DNA from: an uncultured bacterium
Lineage (GTDB): Bacteria > Elusimicrobiota > Elusimicrobia > Elusimicrobiales > Elusimicrobiaceae
Assembly: GCA_949291515.1 (NCBI GenBank)
Contig: CASEVY010000006.1
Coordinates: forward strand, 1-64,000
Direction of reading: 5' to 3'
DNA: 64,000 bases
Shown: positions 33,252-41,929 of the stretch, in pieces
How positions within the stretch are numbered: position 1 is the stretch's first letter
Layout: each line of letters starts with the position of its first letter
Made by a program: the position numbers and the translations under genes
Notes under the pieces: model-generated
Seen by the model: the letters and a program-made list of their open reading frames with translations, nothing else
Database searches by the model: none
What the model was told of the DNA's origin: nothing

Positions 33252-34322
33252 TTACAAGGTTATACCGTCTAGTATTTTGGTTATGTCAAAGAGGGCGAAA
33301 TCTTTGTCATAAGTTTCTATTTTATGGTTTTGCGTCAAGGGATACCAACTTTTTCCGTCGCCAGGAGCGTATACGGCGCATATCGGCTTGCCGAAAGAAG
33401 CCGCGACATGTATTAAATATGTATCGGGGGTAATAATCAAATCTGCTTTGTTTACCAAAGCAATTATCCCCCAAACCCCGAACTTTGAGAGCAAATCCCC
33501 TGAAATTTTATAAATATTTGATGGAAGCGGCTCCTCTGCCGAAAAAATGTTTATTTTCTCTTGCGGGCCCACCAAAATAATATTGGCTTTTGGAAAATTG
33601 GCGCTTGCGCGAATTAGCTGATCGGGAGAAAAACATCTGTGTTTACTTGAGGCGAAAGGATTAAAAATTATGGTCTTTTTGTAAGGAGGTAGTGTCTTTA
33701 AAAATTTTTCTGAAGCTTTTTTTGCTTCTGTCGGTATGAAAAGATCATATTTTGGATTAAATTTTTCTTCTTTTTTTAATCTTAGTGCTTTTAACATTTG
33801 TTTTTGCCATTGTGTTACATGCGAGGCCTTGAAATCAAAAGGAATGGTTATATTGTAAGATTTAAAATCTTCTCTGTTAAATCCGAAAGCGAAACGCGGG
33901 TTTATAAGCCTTAGCAGTAATAAAGTATCGAAAGTGGGCTGTTTGTCCATATCTATGTACAAATCTATATTTTGGCGCCTTAGAGCCAAGCCTGTTTTGA
34001 TTATATGCCGCAGAGCTTTTTTGCATATCATTATTTGGGAAATATTGCGGTTGTTTTCTATTATTTGCGCCGAGGAGGGCCCCGCTATTACAGTTATTTC
34101 CGCTTTGGGCAGGGCTTTTTTTATTTCCCTGAAGGCGGCGGTGTTGACTATCATATCGCCGAGTTTATTGTCGTTTCTCAGAAAGACGATTTTCTTTATG
34201 CTTTTTAGCTGGTGGGGCGTAAATCTGTTTGGGTTTTTTTTGTCAAAAAGGAATTTGCCCGCTTTGGCTTTAAGCCCGCGCAAATACAAATTTTTTCTTC
34301 TGTTCCATTCTCTGAAGGTCAT
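33252..34322 (-). CDS. Glycosyltransferase family 9 (heptosyltransferase-like), copy 1
   Basis: 356 residues. The N terminus (MTFREWNRRKNLYLRGLKA) is a basic amphipathic leader; the GT9 domain starts at about 45 with KIVFLRNDNKLGDMIVNTAAF, the classic ADP-heptose:LPS heptosyltransferase pattern. FNPFASSKHRCFSPDQ and ADLIITPDTYLIHVAASFGKPICAVYAPG (donor-binding region) complete the family features. It probably adds a sugar to lipid A core or a surface glycan on the cytoplasmic face. It is the last gene of the large minus-strand polysaccharide operon. Its first about 30 codons are duplicated in the small gene at 35322-35630. Confidence 0.9.
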   Translation of the reverse strand: MTFREWNRRKNLYLRGLKAKAGKFLFDKKNPNRFTPHQLKSIKKIVFLRNDNKLGDMIVNTAAFREIKKALPKAEITVIAGPSSAQIIENNRNISQIMICKKALRHIIKTGLALRRQNIDLYIDMDKQPTFDTLLLLRLINPRFAFGFNREDFKSYNITIPFDFKASHVTQWQKQMLKALRLKKEEKFNPKYDLFIPTEAKKASEKFLKTLPPYKKTIIFNPFASSKHRCFSPDQLIRASANFPKANIILVGPQEKINIFSAEEPLPSNIYKISGDLLSKFGVWGIIALVNKADLIITPDTYLIHVAASFGKPICAVYAPGDGKSWYPLTQNHKIETYDKDFALFDITKILDGITL

Positions 34323-34333
34323 AATAACCGATA

Positions 34334-35368
34334 TTATATCTTATTATGAAGCAGATTTCGTATGGAAGCAACAGCCTTTTCAACGGGGAGAGCTTTTATT
34401 TCTTTTACTGGAGCACTGGCCGATATCTCCGATTGAATGGCTATGGCATTATCGGCTTTTAGAGGTGCAAAGAGTTTAAAATTTCTTTCCCATCCCGAAT
34501 AAAAAGCGAGCAAGCCTTTGCGATAGGCGCATGCTATATGTACGGCGGCGCTGTCGACGGAGATAATCATATCGGCGTTTTTTATTAAAGCGAAGAATTC
34601 TTCCGTACTCAGCGGCGGCGTTTGCGAGGGGCGGAGATCCCGTAAAACGGATATGTATTCCGTCGAATCCCTCGTAAAGGGAATAATTAGATTCACTTGA
34701 TCTTCTTTCCCTTCAAAAGCGGATTTTAAAATTTCCCGTATTTCTTCCGGGTTAATTTTTCTGTCCGTACCGCTTGGGCTAAGAACGATGTTGGCTTTCT
34801 CTTTGTGTAAGAGTCTTTTCGCCTTCTCCTCACATTCTTTTGGGATTTCGGGCAAAGAATATTCGGGATTGGCGGTTTTGATGTAAGGTTTAAACGGAGT
34901 CAGTTCCAGGCTTTTGCTTAGATGTGTCCGAGCCAAATCGGGAATGTAATAATCTATGTTTTGTATGGTGTTTATGTTGTAATATCTTTTCTCTTTCTTT
35001 TGGAAAGAAATTGTATATTTAGGTTTTAAAATGAAATCAAAAATTATATTTCTTGTAGTAAACGATGGAATGTAATCTATGAATATCTGCCATTTCCCGC
35101 GGTTGGAGAAATAGCCGATAAAATTGTCTTTTATGACTTTGTCTACGAAGGGATTGTTCCTGAAAATAATTTCGTTTCTTTTAACTGCCAAAACCCCCGT
35201 TTTAATATTAGGATAGGCCTCTTTAAGCTGTTTTAAAACGGCGGTTAATATAATGGCGTCGCCCAACCCTGCGCCGATAGGGCGGAGAAGGACTGATTTT
35301 ATCAAGGAAAAATCAAAATCTTCATATTTCTTTTTTCTGGCGAATATTTTTGAGATTATAGCTTTCAC
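34334..35368 (-). CDS. Glycosyltransferase family 9 (heptosyltransferase-like), copy 2
   Basis: 344 residues. SVLLRPIGAGLGDAIILTAVLKQLKEAYP (about 25-52) and IISVDSAAVHIACAYRKGLLAFYSG (about 270) are the acceptor- and donor-side hallmarks of ADP-heptose-type transferases. NIVLSPSGTDRKINPEEI matches the linker between Rossmann halves. The start is a GTG at 35368 with GAGGAG eight bases upstream, inside the end of the preceding small gene (47-base overlap), so translation is probably coupled. Paired GT9 enzymes commonly build inner core or O-chain attachment sugars. Confidence 0.88.
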   Translation of the reverse strand: MKAIISKIFARKKKYEDFDFSLIKSVLLRPIGAGLGDAIILTAVLKQLKEAYPNIKTGVLAVKRNEIIFRNNPFVDKVIKDNFIGYFSNRGKWQIFIDYIPSFTTRNIIFDFILKPKYTISFQKKEKRYYNINTIQNIDYYIPDLARTHLSKSLELTPFKPYIKTANPEYSLPEIPKECEEKAKRLLHKEKANIVLSPSGTDRKINPEEIREILKSAFEGKEDQVNLIIPFTRDSTEYISVLRDLRPSQTPPLSTEEFFALIKNADMIISVDSAAVHIACAYRKGLLAFYSGWERNFKLFAPLKADNAIAIQSEISASAPVKEIKALPVEKAVASIRNLLHNKI

Positions 35369-35630
35369 TTTTTTTTCTCCTCAGGTAATATTTGGGATAT
35401 TTTAGGAAATAGCAGATGTCGTCAAACAGCAAGGCGCTGTCGAACAATAGTGTTTGCCTAAAATCCAATATGGTTCTTGGGCCGTGAATATTTCTCGGAT
35501 AGTTATTGTATTTTATTCTGTTCGTTTTAAATCTGTTTTTGTTTTTTTTGTCAAAAAGGAATTTGCCCATTTTAGCTTTAAGCCCGCGCAGGTAGAGGTT
35601 TTTTCTTCTGTTCCATTCTCTGAATGTCAT
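35322..35630 (-). CDS. Small protein with duplicated GT9 leader, possible gene remnant
   Basis: 102 residues. The first about 30 are nearly identical to the N terminus of the GT9 enzyme at 33252-34322, and the DNA (35541-35630) is also nearly identical to 34231-34322, a recent partial duplication. After residue 35 the sequence diverges to RTILDFRQTLLFDSALLFDDICYFLKYPKYYLRRKK, with no GT9 motif. The ATG at 35630 follows the stop of the GT2 gene by two bases, and the end overlaps the next gene. It may be a truncated transferase, or a leader peptide shared as a membrane-targeting module. It is placed in the operon, but its function is unknown. Confidence 0.6.
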   Translation of the reverse strand: MTFREWNRRKNLYLRGLKAKMGKFLFDKKNKNRFKTNRIKYNNYPRNIHGPRTILDFRQTLLFDSALLFDDICYFLKYPKYYLRRKKSESYNLKNIRQKKEI

Positions 35631-35632
35631 AA

Positions 35633-36613
35633 TTATGTTATTTTCCGTAAATATCTTTTCCAAAAATTTAGTTTGTACAATAACTGTTTCGGCAGGAAGC
35701 GAAGCCTTAACAAGATGTTTGTTCTTCTTCTATCATAGAGTATCATTTTATGCGTGATTAAGCCTAATTCCAAAAGTTTAAGCATAAATTTGTCAAAGTC
35801 TTTCCCATACCTTTTTGTATAGTATTCTCTGGCTATTGTCAAAGCGTATAAAAAATATATTTTTCTTAGGAAATCAGGGGTTCTGCTCCTTTCAAAAAAT
35901 AATTTTAAAAGGTTTATTATTTGCTCTTCCGACATAGTGGTAGCCCTATTATTGCTGTCGGATCCGGCGTGATTTCTGTAAAACAAAGCTCTTTTGTCGT
36001 TAAGTATCGCCGCGTTGCCCGTTCCCATTATTTGCGACATAAAAACCAAATCGTGTACTTTTCCGTATTTGATGTAGAGGGCTTTTATGTCTATTCTTTT
36101 ATAGGCTCCGGTTTTAATTATCGCGCTGCTCCAATTTGAATTGGGCTTGCTCCAAAATGTCAAAGTAAACAAATTTTGATTGGGTATAAAATAGTATTCT
36201 TTCTTTAAATCGGAAGGGTTTAAATATTCTTTCGGCAGATTGTTGCCATAAAATATTGTGTTTCTTGATCCCAGGTATGTTATGTTTTTTTCTTTATTTA
36301 AAATCTCCAATGCAAGTTTAAGATATTGCGGGTGGATTAAATCGTCGTCGTGCAATACCATAGTATAGGGCTTAGACATCAAACTTTGCGCCGTTATAAA
36401 ATTGGCGAAAGGTTTATCGGGCTGAGTGCGTATATACTTTACTTGCGGATAATTTTTTATAAATTCCAGCGTCTTATCATCGGTAGAGTTATCCAGCAGA
36501 AAAATATCGCCGAGGCTTTTTTGCGCCAAAACGCTCTCAATAGCCTGCACACACATTTCGGGGCGGTTACGCGTAAAAATAAAAATTTCTATGTCTTTGG
36601 AAGTAAATGGCAT
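35633..36613 (-). CDS. Glycosyltransferase family 2
   Basis: 326 residues, GT-A fold. EIFIFTRNRPEMCVQAIESVLAQ at the N terminus, FLLDNSTDDKTLEFI and MVLHDDDLIHPQYL (DDD metal motif, about 95) identify a GT2 enzyme. The C-terminal part is basic and may contact the membrane (RTNILLRLRFLPKQLLYKLNFWKRYLRK). It would transfer a sugar from a nucleotide donor to a growing glycan on the inner face of the membrane; the sugar is unknown. GGAG precedes the ATG, which directly abuts the stop of the previous gene. Confidence 0.9.
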   Translation of the reverse strand: MPFTSKDIEIFIFTRNRPEMCVQAIESVLAQKSLGDIFLLDNSTDDKTLEFIKNYPQVKYIRTQPDKPFANFITAQSLMSKPYTMVLHDDDLIHPQYLKLALEILNKEKNITYLGSRNTIFYGNNLPKEYLNPSDLKKEYYFIPNQNLFTLTFWSKPNSNWSSAIIKTGAYKRIDIKALYIKYGKVHDLVFMSQIMGTGNAAILNDKRALFYRNHAGSDSNNRATTMSEEQIINLLKLFFERSRTPDFLRKIYFLYALTIAREYYTKRYGKDFDKFMLKLLELGLITHKMILYDRRRTNILLRLRFLPKQLLYKLNFWKRYLRKIT

Positions 36614-37465
36614 TTAAATCTCCGTTGTTTTGGCGAGGTGTTCGTAAAATCTTTTTATGCCGTCCTCGTATGATGTAAATTTAAAATCCGGCAGTTCCTC
36701 TTTCAGTACGGCGTTGTCGCCGGTATATTCGTTGCCCAAGCCTTTTTTGGCGGATATAATCTCGCTTTTGTAAGAAGATATTTTGTTTATTGTTTGTGCG
36801 ATTTCCATAAGCGATATGCCTTTGTCGGGCGTTATATTGATAAACCTCGCTTTTGGCTTTTTTTCAATGAAGCGCAGCACTATTTCGCATAAATCTTCCA
36901 CGGGGATATAGTCAAAGACGACATTTTGCCGCATAGTTATCGGTTTATGCGCCAAATTGCATTTTGATGCGTGGGTTATAAATCTGGAGTCAAACTCATA
37001 CGGCCCGTAAACGCCGAACAGCCTTAAATTGAGTACATTGGGGTATTTTTGTATTTCTTGGCTTAATCTGTATTTGGCGCGGCCGTATAAATCTTTGGGG
37101 ATAACTTCCCCCCATTGGCTTTCCTTGATTTTCTTTATCGGGCGGCTTTTGTCGTATTCCGCGCCCGAGCCGAAGGTTATTATATCCCGCCCGTCGGCCG
37201 CTTTGACGAAATTTTCAAATATGGCCAAGTTCTTTTCTTCAATGTCCGAGGGTATATTTTTAGGGTCGCTTATCCCGTAAAAACCGGAAAGTATGTATAA
37301 ATCGGGCTGATAGGTATCGGCCAAAGCCTTTACGGTTTTAGCGTCGGTAAAGTCGTAGTCTTTGCTTTTTGGCGCGATTACCTTAAAGTTTTTATCTTCC
37401 AAGAAGGGCTTTAAATTACGCCCCACAAATCCGCCTGCGCCGGTCATTAATATTGTTTTACGCAT
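36614..37465 (-). CDS. NAD(P)-dependent sugar epimerase/reductase (SDR), copy 1
   Basis: 283 residues, extended short-chain dehydrogenase fold. MTGAGGFVGRNLKPF is the Rossmann motif (GxGGxxG), and DLYGRAKYRLS (about 123-133) is a catalytic YxxxK variant. FDYIPVEDLCEIVLRF is a usual dehydratase/epimerase segment. In the context of RfbFGH and a YerE-like enzyme, it could reduce a 4-keto or branched-chain keto sugar (as YerF does), or epimerise it. It is one base from the next gene, clearly within the operon. Confidence 0.87.
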   Translation of the reverse strand: MRKTILMTGAGGFVGRNLKPFLEDKNFKVIAPKSKDYDFTDAKTVKALADTYQPDLYILSGFYGISDPKNIPSDIEEKNLAIFENFVKAADGRDIITFGSGAEYDKSRPIKKIKESQWGEVIPKDLYGRAKYRLSQEIQKYPNVLNLRLFGVYGPYEFDSRFITHASKCNLAHKPITMRQNVVFDYIPVEDLCEIVLRFIEKKPKARFINITPDKGISLMEIAQTINKISSYKSEIISAKKGLGNEYTGDNAVLKEELPDFKFTSYEDGIKRFYEHLAKTTEI

Positions 37466-37468
37466 AAA

Positions 37469-38449
37469 TCATCTCTTTTTAGGCCATATTTTTGTTTTTA
37501 TCTTGCCGAAAATCTGTATGTAAAATCCTCTGTCGGAAGAGGTCAGTTTAATCGGGCTTATCATATACAGGAACAGCAAAATCCGTTTTGACAAGGGTAT
37601 TTGCCGCGCCGTTTCCAACAGCGGCAGGAGATTGCCTTTCTTCCAATACCAGTTATACATAGCCGAATAAAAATGCGGCCAGCCTTTATGTATTTCCCTG
37701 TTTATCGGGCGCGCAATTATTTTATAACGCAGTTTCTTGTCTTTTATTTGCGCTATTATATTGGCGTAGCCCGTTATCCAAGACATAGATCTTTGTTTAA
37801 GATATAGGGAATCGTTGTCGTATCCCCTTATATAAGAAATATCGGTATCCGCCTTCATACCGTTGCTTACAAGAGGTTTAGGCAAAAGATATATTTTTTT
37901 GCCTTTGTTTATATGCTCTATTGCGGGCACCAAATGTGGGAATAGGGTATAGACATTGTTTAGAATATTTGTCATAGTCGTATCGGTAAATAGGGAAGTT
38001 TTGTATATATTGCACGACACGAAAGAGAACTGCTGCAAAAGTGCTGGAATATCCTCTTGTTCGCCTTCGCTTAAAGCGTAATTGGCTGCGCAGATGACTT
38101 CCTCTCCGTTTGATACGGCCTCTTCCAAATAAGGCCAGGCGGACCAATCTATTATATCGTCGTCGGCCAAGGTCCAAACATATTGCATATCGGCGATTTC
38201 CAGCGCCCTGGCGATATTGCCGCCAAGCCCTAGATTATATGCGTTTTTCTTGTATTTTAGATTGGCGTATTCTTTGCGATAGGCTTTAACTATTGCGGCG
38301 GTGCCGTCGGTGGAATTATTATCCAAAACGGTAATATCAAAATCTTTTACGGGCGAATTATCCGCCAGCAGCTGTTTTAGGGTGGCGTCCAAAAAATTGG
38401 CCCTGTTATAGGTTATTACTATTATTTGCAGTTTGTTTTTTATAGACAT
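37469..38449 (-). CDS. Glycosyltransferase family 2
   Basis: 326 residues. KLQIIVITYNRANFLDATLKQLL, FDITVLDNNSTDGTAAIVKAY and YVWTLADDDIIDWSAWPYLE (DDD motif, about 95) are clear GT2 features. A hydrophobic segment near 290 (SKRILLFLYMISPIKL) may contact the membrane. It lies two bases from the neighbouring SDR gene on each side. It probably adds one residue of the repeat unit carrying the dideoxy sugar made by this operon (inference from context). Confidence 0.9.
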   Translation of the reverse strand: MSIKNKLQIIVITYNRANFLDATLKQLLADNSPVKDFDITVLDNNSTDGTAAIVKAYRKEYANLKYKKNAYNLGLGGNIARALEIADMQYVWTLADDDIIDWSAWPYLEEAVSNGEEVICAANYALSEGEQEDIPALLQQFSFVSCNIYKTSLFTDTTMTNILNNVYTLFPHLVPAIEHINKGKKIYLLPKPLVSNGMKADTDISYIRGYDNDSLYLKQRSMSWITGYANIIAQIKDKKLRYKIIARPINREIHKGWPHFYSAMYNWYWKKGNLLPLLETARQIPLSKRILLFLYMISPIKLTSSDRGFYIQIFGKIKTKIWPKKR

Positions 38450-38450
38450 T

Positions 38451-39347
38451 TCAGTTATCCGTATAGGGTATATTATTGCTTTGCAAAATTATTTTTACCG
38501 CATCGGGCAAAGGCGTAAAAGAATTAAATCCAACTTCATTTAACAGTTTGTAGTTATCGCCCAGATAAAGGCTTGGCTGGGTTGAGGGCTCGTCGGATAG
38601 GGAAAGCAAATCCTCTTTGCCCGCAGGTTTGAAAAACAACTTGGCGTAATCGGCCAAAGAAACCGCCTCCCCCGTACATATGTTAAGCGCGCCCTGCGCC
38701 TTGGAAAATAAGGCTTTTACAGTCGCCGCCGCACAGTCGGGCGCAAAGACAAAATCCCTCTTAAGCCGGGAATGCCTTAAATTTAATACTGTTCCCCCCT
38801 TTAAGGAATTTATTATCTGCGCCGTCAAACGGGGAAGAACCTCGTCTTTGCCGAATATTTGGAAAGGCCTTATCCACAAAAGTTCAATTCCGTTAGCTTT
38901 AGAGTAATCCAATGCCTGCCTATAAAGACGGGTTTTGCATTCCTCATAAGCGTTTGTGGCTTGCAAAGGAGAACTTTCCGCTAAAGGCTTCTCGGACGCG
39001 GCGTATTCAAACATACTGCCGAAATATACCGCCCGCTTCCCCCCGTTGGCGCAGAACGCTTTAAGCAAATTCATTCCCGCTTGCAGAAATTTAAAATTTA
39101 ACGGGGAATCGGCATAATCGCCCGATACTTTCCAAGCCAGATTGATAAGATAATTCGGCTTTACCCCGCCGAGAATATTTTTGACGTAAGTTTCGTCAAA
39201 CAGGTCGCCTTGTATGTATTCTATGCCGGGCAGTTTGTCCTTTGGCGGCAAAATATCCAAAGCCCAAACTTTCATGCCGCCCGCCGAAAGACGGGGCAAT
39301 AGTTCCTTGCCCAGCAATCCGCTCGCGCCCGTCAGTAAAATATTCAT
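38451..39347 (-). CDS. NAD(P)-dependent sugar epimerase/reductase (SDR), copy 2
   Basis: 298 residues. MNILLTGASGLLGKELLPRL begins the Rossmann fold. YIQGDLFDE, YFGSMFEYA and NAYEECKTRLYRQAL (YxxxK as YEECK) follow. The C-terminal part (GALNICTGEAVSLADYAKLFF) is typical of extended SDR enzymes acting on NDP-sugars. It overlaps the ThDP-enzyme gene by a few bases or abuts it, which suggests functional linkage. A role as the reductase after the C2-transfer step is plausible but not proven. Confidence 0.87.
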   Translation of the reverse strand: MNILLTGASGLLGKELLPRLSAGGMKVWALDILPPKDKLPGIEYIQGDLFDETYVKNILGGVKPNYLINLAWKVSGDYADSPLNFKFLQAGMNLLKAFCANGGKRAVYFGSMFEYAASEKPLAESSPLQATNAYEECKTRLYRQALDYSKANGIELLWIRPFQIFGKDEVLPRLTAQIINSLKGGTVLNLRHSRLKRDFVFAPDCAAATVKALFSKAQGALNICTGEAVSLADYAKLFFKPAGKEDLLSLSDEPSTQPSLYLGDNYKLLNEVGFNSFTPLPDAVKIILQSNNIPYTDN

Positions 39348-41101
39348 TTGTAAATGTTTTCCTCCATTTCTTCTTTGGGCAGGAACGGGAACATATCTTC
39401 CAAAGTAGGCGATACCATACTGCCGTCGGGCAGTTTTTTTGATGATAGTTTAGGCGTAAAAATATAATCGTCCTTTAAAACTATCTCGCATAAAACGGGC
39501 CCTTTAAGGCTTAGCACTTTCTCTATTTGCTTTTTTAAATTATTGGGCGAGCTTATTTGAACGGCTTTCAGGCCGAAGGCCTGCGCCAATTTAATGAAAT
39601 CGGGCATTTTTACTCCGCTTTCTTGCCCGCAGGCGGTGTATCTGCCGAAGAAATTTCTCTGCGTTTGCTTTATGGATATGTAGCCGTCATTGTTAAACAG
39701 GAATATCTTTATCGGCAGATTATAGGTTTTTACCGTTTGCAGTTCCTGAAGGTTCATCATTATGCTGCCGTCGCCTTCAAGGCAGATTGTTTCTTTTTCC
39801 CCGCCCGCTATGCAAGCGCCTATCGCGGCGGGCAGGCCGTAACCCATGGAGGCGTCGCCCGAGTTTAGAAACATTCTCTTCCCCTCTTTTGACGCCCCCG
39901 CCTGATACAAAGCCAAACATGCCGTCGCGTTTGAGGCTACCGTCGTAGTAAGCCCCGAGCATTGGGTTATCAGTCTGACGCATTCGTATGGGTTGAGTTT
40001 TTGCTTTAAATTTTTAAATTCGCCCAGCGGCGTGTATTTCTTTACACGCGCGCGGCACCAGCTAAGCCATTTTTCGGCTTTTAAATCTTTGGCTTTCGGA
40101 AGCAGCGCTTTTATAAAATCCTTAATATCGGCTTTGACGGCTATATCGGGCTTTACCGTCGGTTTTTTAAGTTCCGCCTCGTCAATATCCACGATAATTT
40201 TTACCGCTTTTTTAGCGAAGTTCTCCCAATTATAGCTGGCTTGGCGGATATTGTTCCTTGTGCCCAAGAACAAAACGCAGTCGGCGTTTTGCAGGGCGAA
40301 GTTCCCCGCCCTTTGCCCGACGGTTCCTATTCTGCCGGCAAACAGTGGGTTGTCCTCCGCTATCAAATCAAAGCCGTTAAAGGTTGTTACGATCGGGATA
40401 TTAAATTGGCCCGCTAGTTTTTTAAACTCGTTTTGCGCGCCCGCCAGCCTTATGCCGTGCCCCGCAACAATAAGCGGCGCTTTGGCTTTTTTTAAGGCTT
40501 TTATTATTTGCTCCGTTTTAAAATTGTATTTGGTTTTTGCGGGTATTTTGAAGCCCTTTAGTTTCTTTTCGTCTATAAAAGCGGCCTGAATGTTTATCGG
40601 TATATCAAGCCAAACGGGGCCCGGCCGCCCGTTCTTAGCCAGATAGATGGCTTTTTCCAGGTGGAATTTTATCTCCTTGGCTTTGGTTATCGATACGGCG
40701 TATTTGGTAAAAGGCTTTACGGCGGATATAATATCGGCTTCCTGATCGCCCAGCTGCCTAAGGGGTATATCGGGGCAAGATGCTTTGCATGTGCTGAATT
40801 TGACCTGCCCCGAAAAATATATCACCGGTACGCTGTCCGTCCACTGTCCGAAAAGGCCGTTTAGGCAGTTAAGCCCGCCCGGGCCCGTTGTTACGCAAAC
40901 GGCGGCCAAATCTTGGTTTAGGCGGGCGTATCCCTCGGCTTCTATGGCGAGGGCCTGCTCATTATGGGCGCAGTAATATTTCAGCTTGGAGTTGCCGAAA
41001 GAATCGTTTAAATGCATTGCCCCGCCGCCCGATATCATAAAGATATCCTTTACTCCGCGGGCGGAGAGGTATTTTGCTATATAATCCGATACTTTTATCA
41101 T
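39344..41101 (-). CDS. ThDP-dependent acetolactate-synthase-like enzyme, YerE-type candidate
   Basis: 585 residues. The Pyr domain has the catalytic Glu in AHNEQALAIEAEGYARLN (about 50) and CVTTGPGGLNCLNGLFGQW; the ThDP/Mg site is EGDGSIMMNLQELQTVKTYNLPIKIFLFNND (about 440-470). It looks like the large subunit of acetolactate synthase but lies between sugar-modifying genes. The known parallel is YerE of Yersinia, a ThDP flavoenzyme that adds a two-carbon unit from pyruvate to CDP-3,6-dideoxy-4-ketoglucose, giving yersiniose. RfbF, RfbG and RfbH upstream would supply this substrate. The ATG at 41101 is preferred over a TTG at 41110. Biosynthetic acetolactate synthase is the alternative. Confidence 0.85.
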   Translation of the reverse strand: MIKVSDYIAKYLSARGVKDIFMISGGGAMHLNDSFGNSKLKYYCAHNEQALAIEAEGYARLNQDLAAVCVTTGPGGLNCLNGLFGQWTDSVPVIYFSGQVKFSTCKASCPDIPLRQLGDQEADIISAVKPFTKYAVSITKAKEIKFHLEKAIYLAKNGRPGPVWLDIPINIQAAFIDEKKLKGFKIPAKTKYNFKTEQIIKALKKAKAPLIVAGHGIRLAGAQNEFKKLAGQFNIPIVTTFNGFDLIAEDNPLFAGRIGTVGQRAGNFALQNADCVLFLGTRNNIRQASYNWENFAKKAVKIIVDIDEAELKKPTVKPDIAVKADIKDFIKALLPKAKDLKAEKWLSWCRARVKKYTPLGEFKNLKQKLNPYECVRLITQCSGLTTTVASNATACLALYQAGASKEGKRMFLNSGDASMGYGLPAAIGACIAGGEKETICLEGDGSIMMNLQELQTVKTYNLPIKIFLFNNDGYISIKQTQRNFFGRYTACGQESGVKMPDFIKLAQAFGLKAVQISSPNNLKKQIEKVLSLKGPVLCEIVLKDDYIFTPKLSSKKLPDGSMVSPTLEDMFPFLPKEEMEENIYK

Positions 41102-41106
41102 TTGAA

Positions 41107-41928
41107 TCAATATCCGGTTTTGCCGCCGGCTTCCTCAATCAATTTTTTGTATCTGGCTTCCAGCATATTGATTCTTTTTGCGTCTTCCTGATGGATACAG
41201 CCGTAGAAGTCGCGCTTATTTTTAAGCCACATAAGCTCGAAGCCGACGGCTTTCAAAATGCCTTGAGGTGCTTTCTCGTCGTTTAGGGAAGCCTGCGCGC
41301 CGAAGATTATTTTTCTTGTTTCAAAGCGGTCTAAAGTATTTGGCGGAAGGTTTTTAAAAAACGGCAGGGAATGGGCCGATACACCGCCGCCGATACAACA
41401 TTCAAGGCCGCGCGCTTTGCATTTGGTCAGAATGTCTTTGGCTATTTCAAAAATTCTGTCGGAGTTGATGTCTTCCCTCGTCAAGCCGAGCGAGCCGCAC
41501 ATATCAACCCTGCCCAAAACTATGCCGTGTATGCCTTTTATGGCTTCGCAGTCGAGCATGGCCTGAAGGTTTTTATGGCCGGTTTCAGTTTCTATATTGA
41601 CCAGAAATTTAACGTCGTCGCCGTATTCCTTGGGAAAGGCCAGCTTCGCGGAATTGACGAATTTGCTTAAAGCGTAAGGCGTTTCAATCATCGGGCCGAC
41701 TATCCTTGATACGCCGATTATTTTGGCGTCATACATATCTTTAAGAGCTTCGCAGCCGCCTACTTTTATCGTAAGCTCCAGCCCCGCCGTAGTTACCACT
41801 TCTTTTAAGCGCATGGCTTCTTCCAGGCGGGTGCCTTCGGCTTCAAATTCCGCCTTTACGCCTTCAACATGATGATTATGTTTTAAATCCGTCAGGATGT
41901 CAACCATCTTTTTTTCAAGATAATTCAT
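41107..41928 (-). CDS. HpcH/HpaI-type aldolase/citrate lyase-like enzyme
   Basis: 273 residues, a TIM-barrel enzyme of the phosphoenolpyruvate/pyruvate-binding superfamily. NIETETGHKNLQAML (about 150, metal-binding Glu) and GIVLGRVDMCGSLGL (about 175, Asp ligand) are the family pattern. Members cleave or form C-C bonds using pyruvate or oxaloacetate. Placed between RfbH and the ThDP enzyme, it may supply pyruvate or attach a carbon unit to the sugar. An exact role is not known, and such an enzyme is not part of the described yersiniose pathway. AGGAG precedes the ATG, and it abuts RfbH by one base. Confidence 0.85.
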   Translation of the reverse strand: MNYLEKKMVDILTDLKHNHHVEGVKAEFEAEGTRLEEAMRLKEVVTTAGLELTIKVGGCEALKDMYDAKIIGVSRIVGPMIETPYALSKFVNSAKLAFPKEYGDDVKFLVNIETETGHKNLQAMLDCEAIKGIHGIVLGRVDMCGSLGLTREDINSDRIFEIAKDILTKCKARGLECCIGGGVSAHSLPFFKNLPPNTLDRFETRKIIFGAQASLNDEKAPQGILKAVGFELMWLKNKRDFYGCIHQEDAKRINMLEARYKKLIEEAGGKTGY

Positions 41929-41929
41929 T

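Noticed and set aside
39344-41101. Plain biosynthetic acetolactate synthase (IlvB)
   Set aside because: No small subunit or branched-chain amino-acid gene is adjacent; the gene is embedded in a dideoxy-sugar operon. Not fully excluded.
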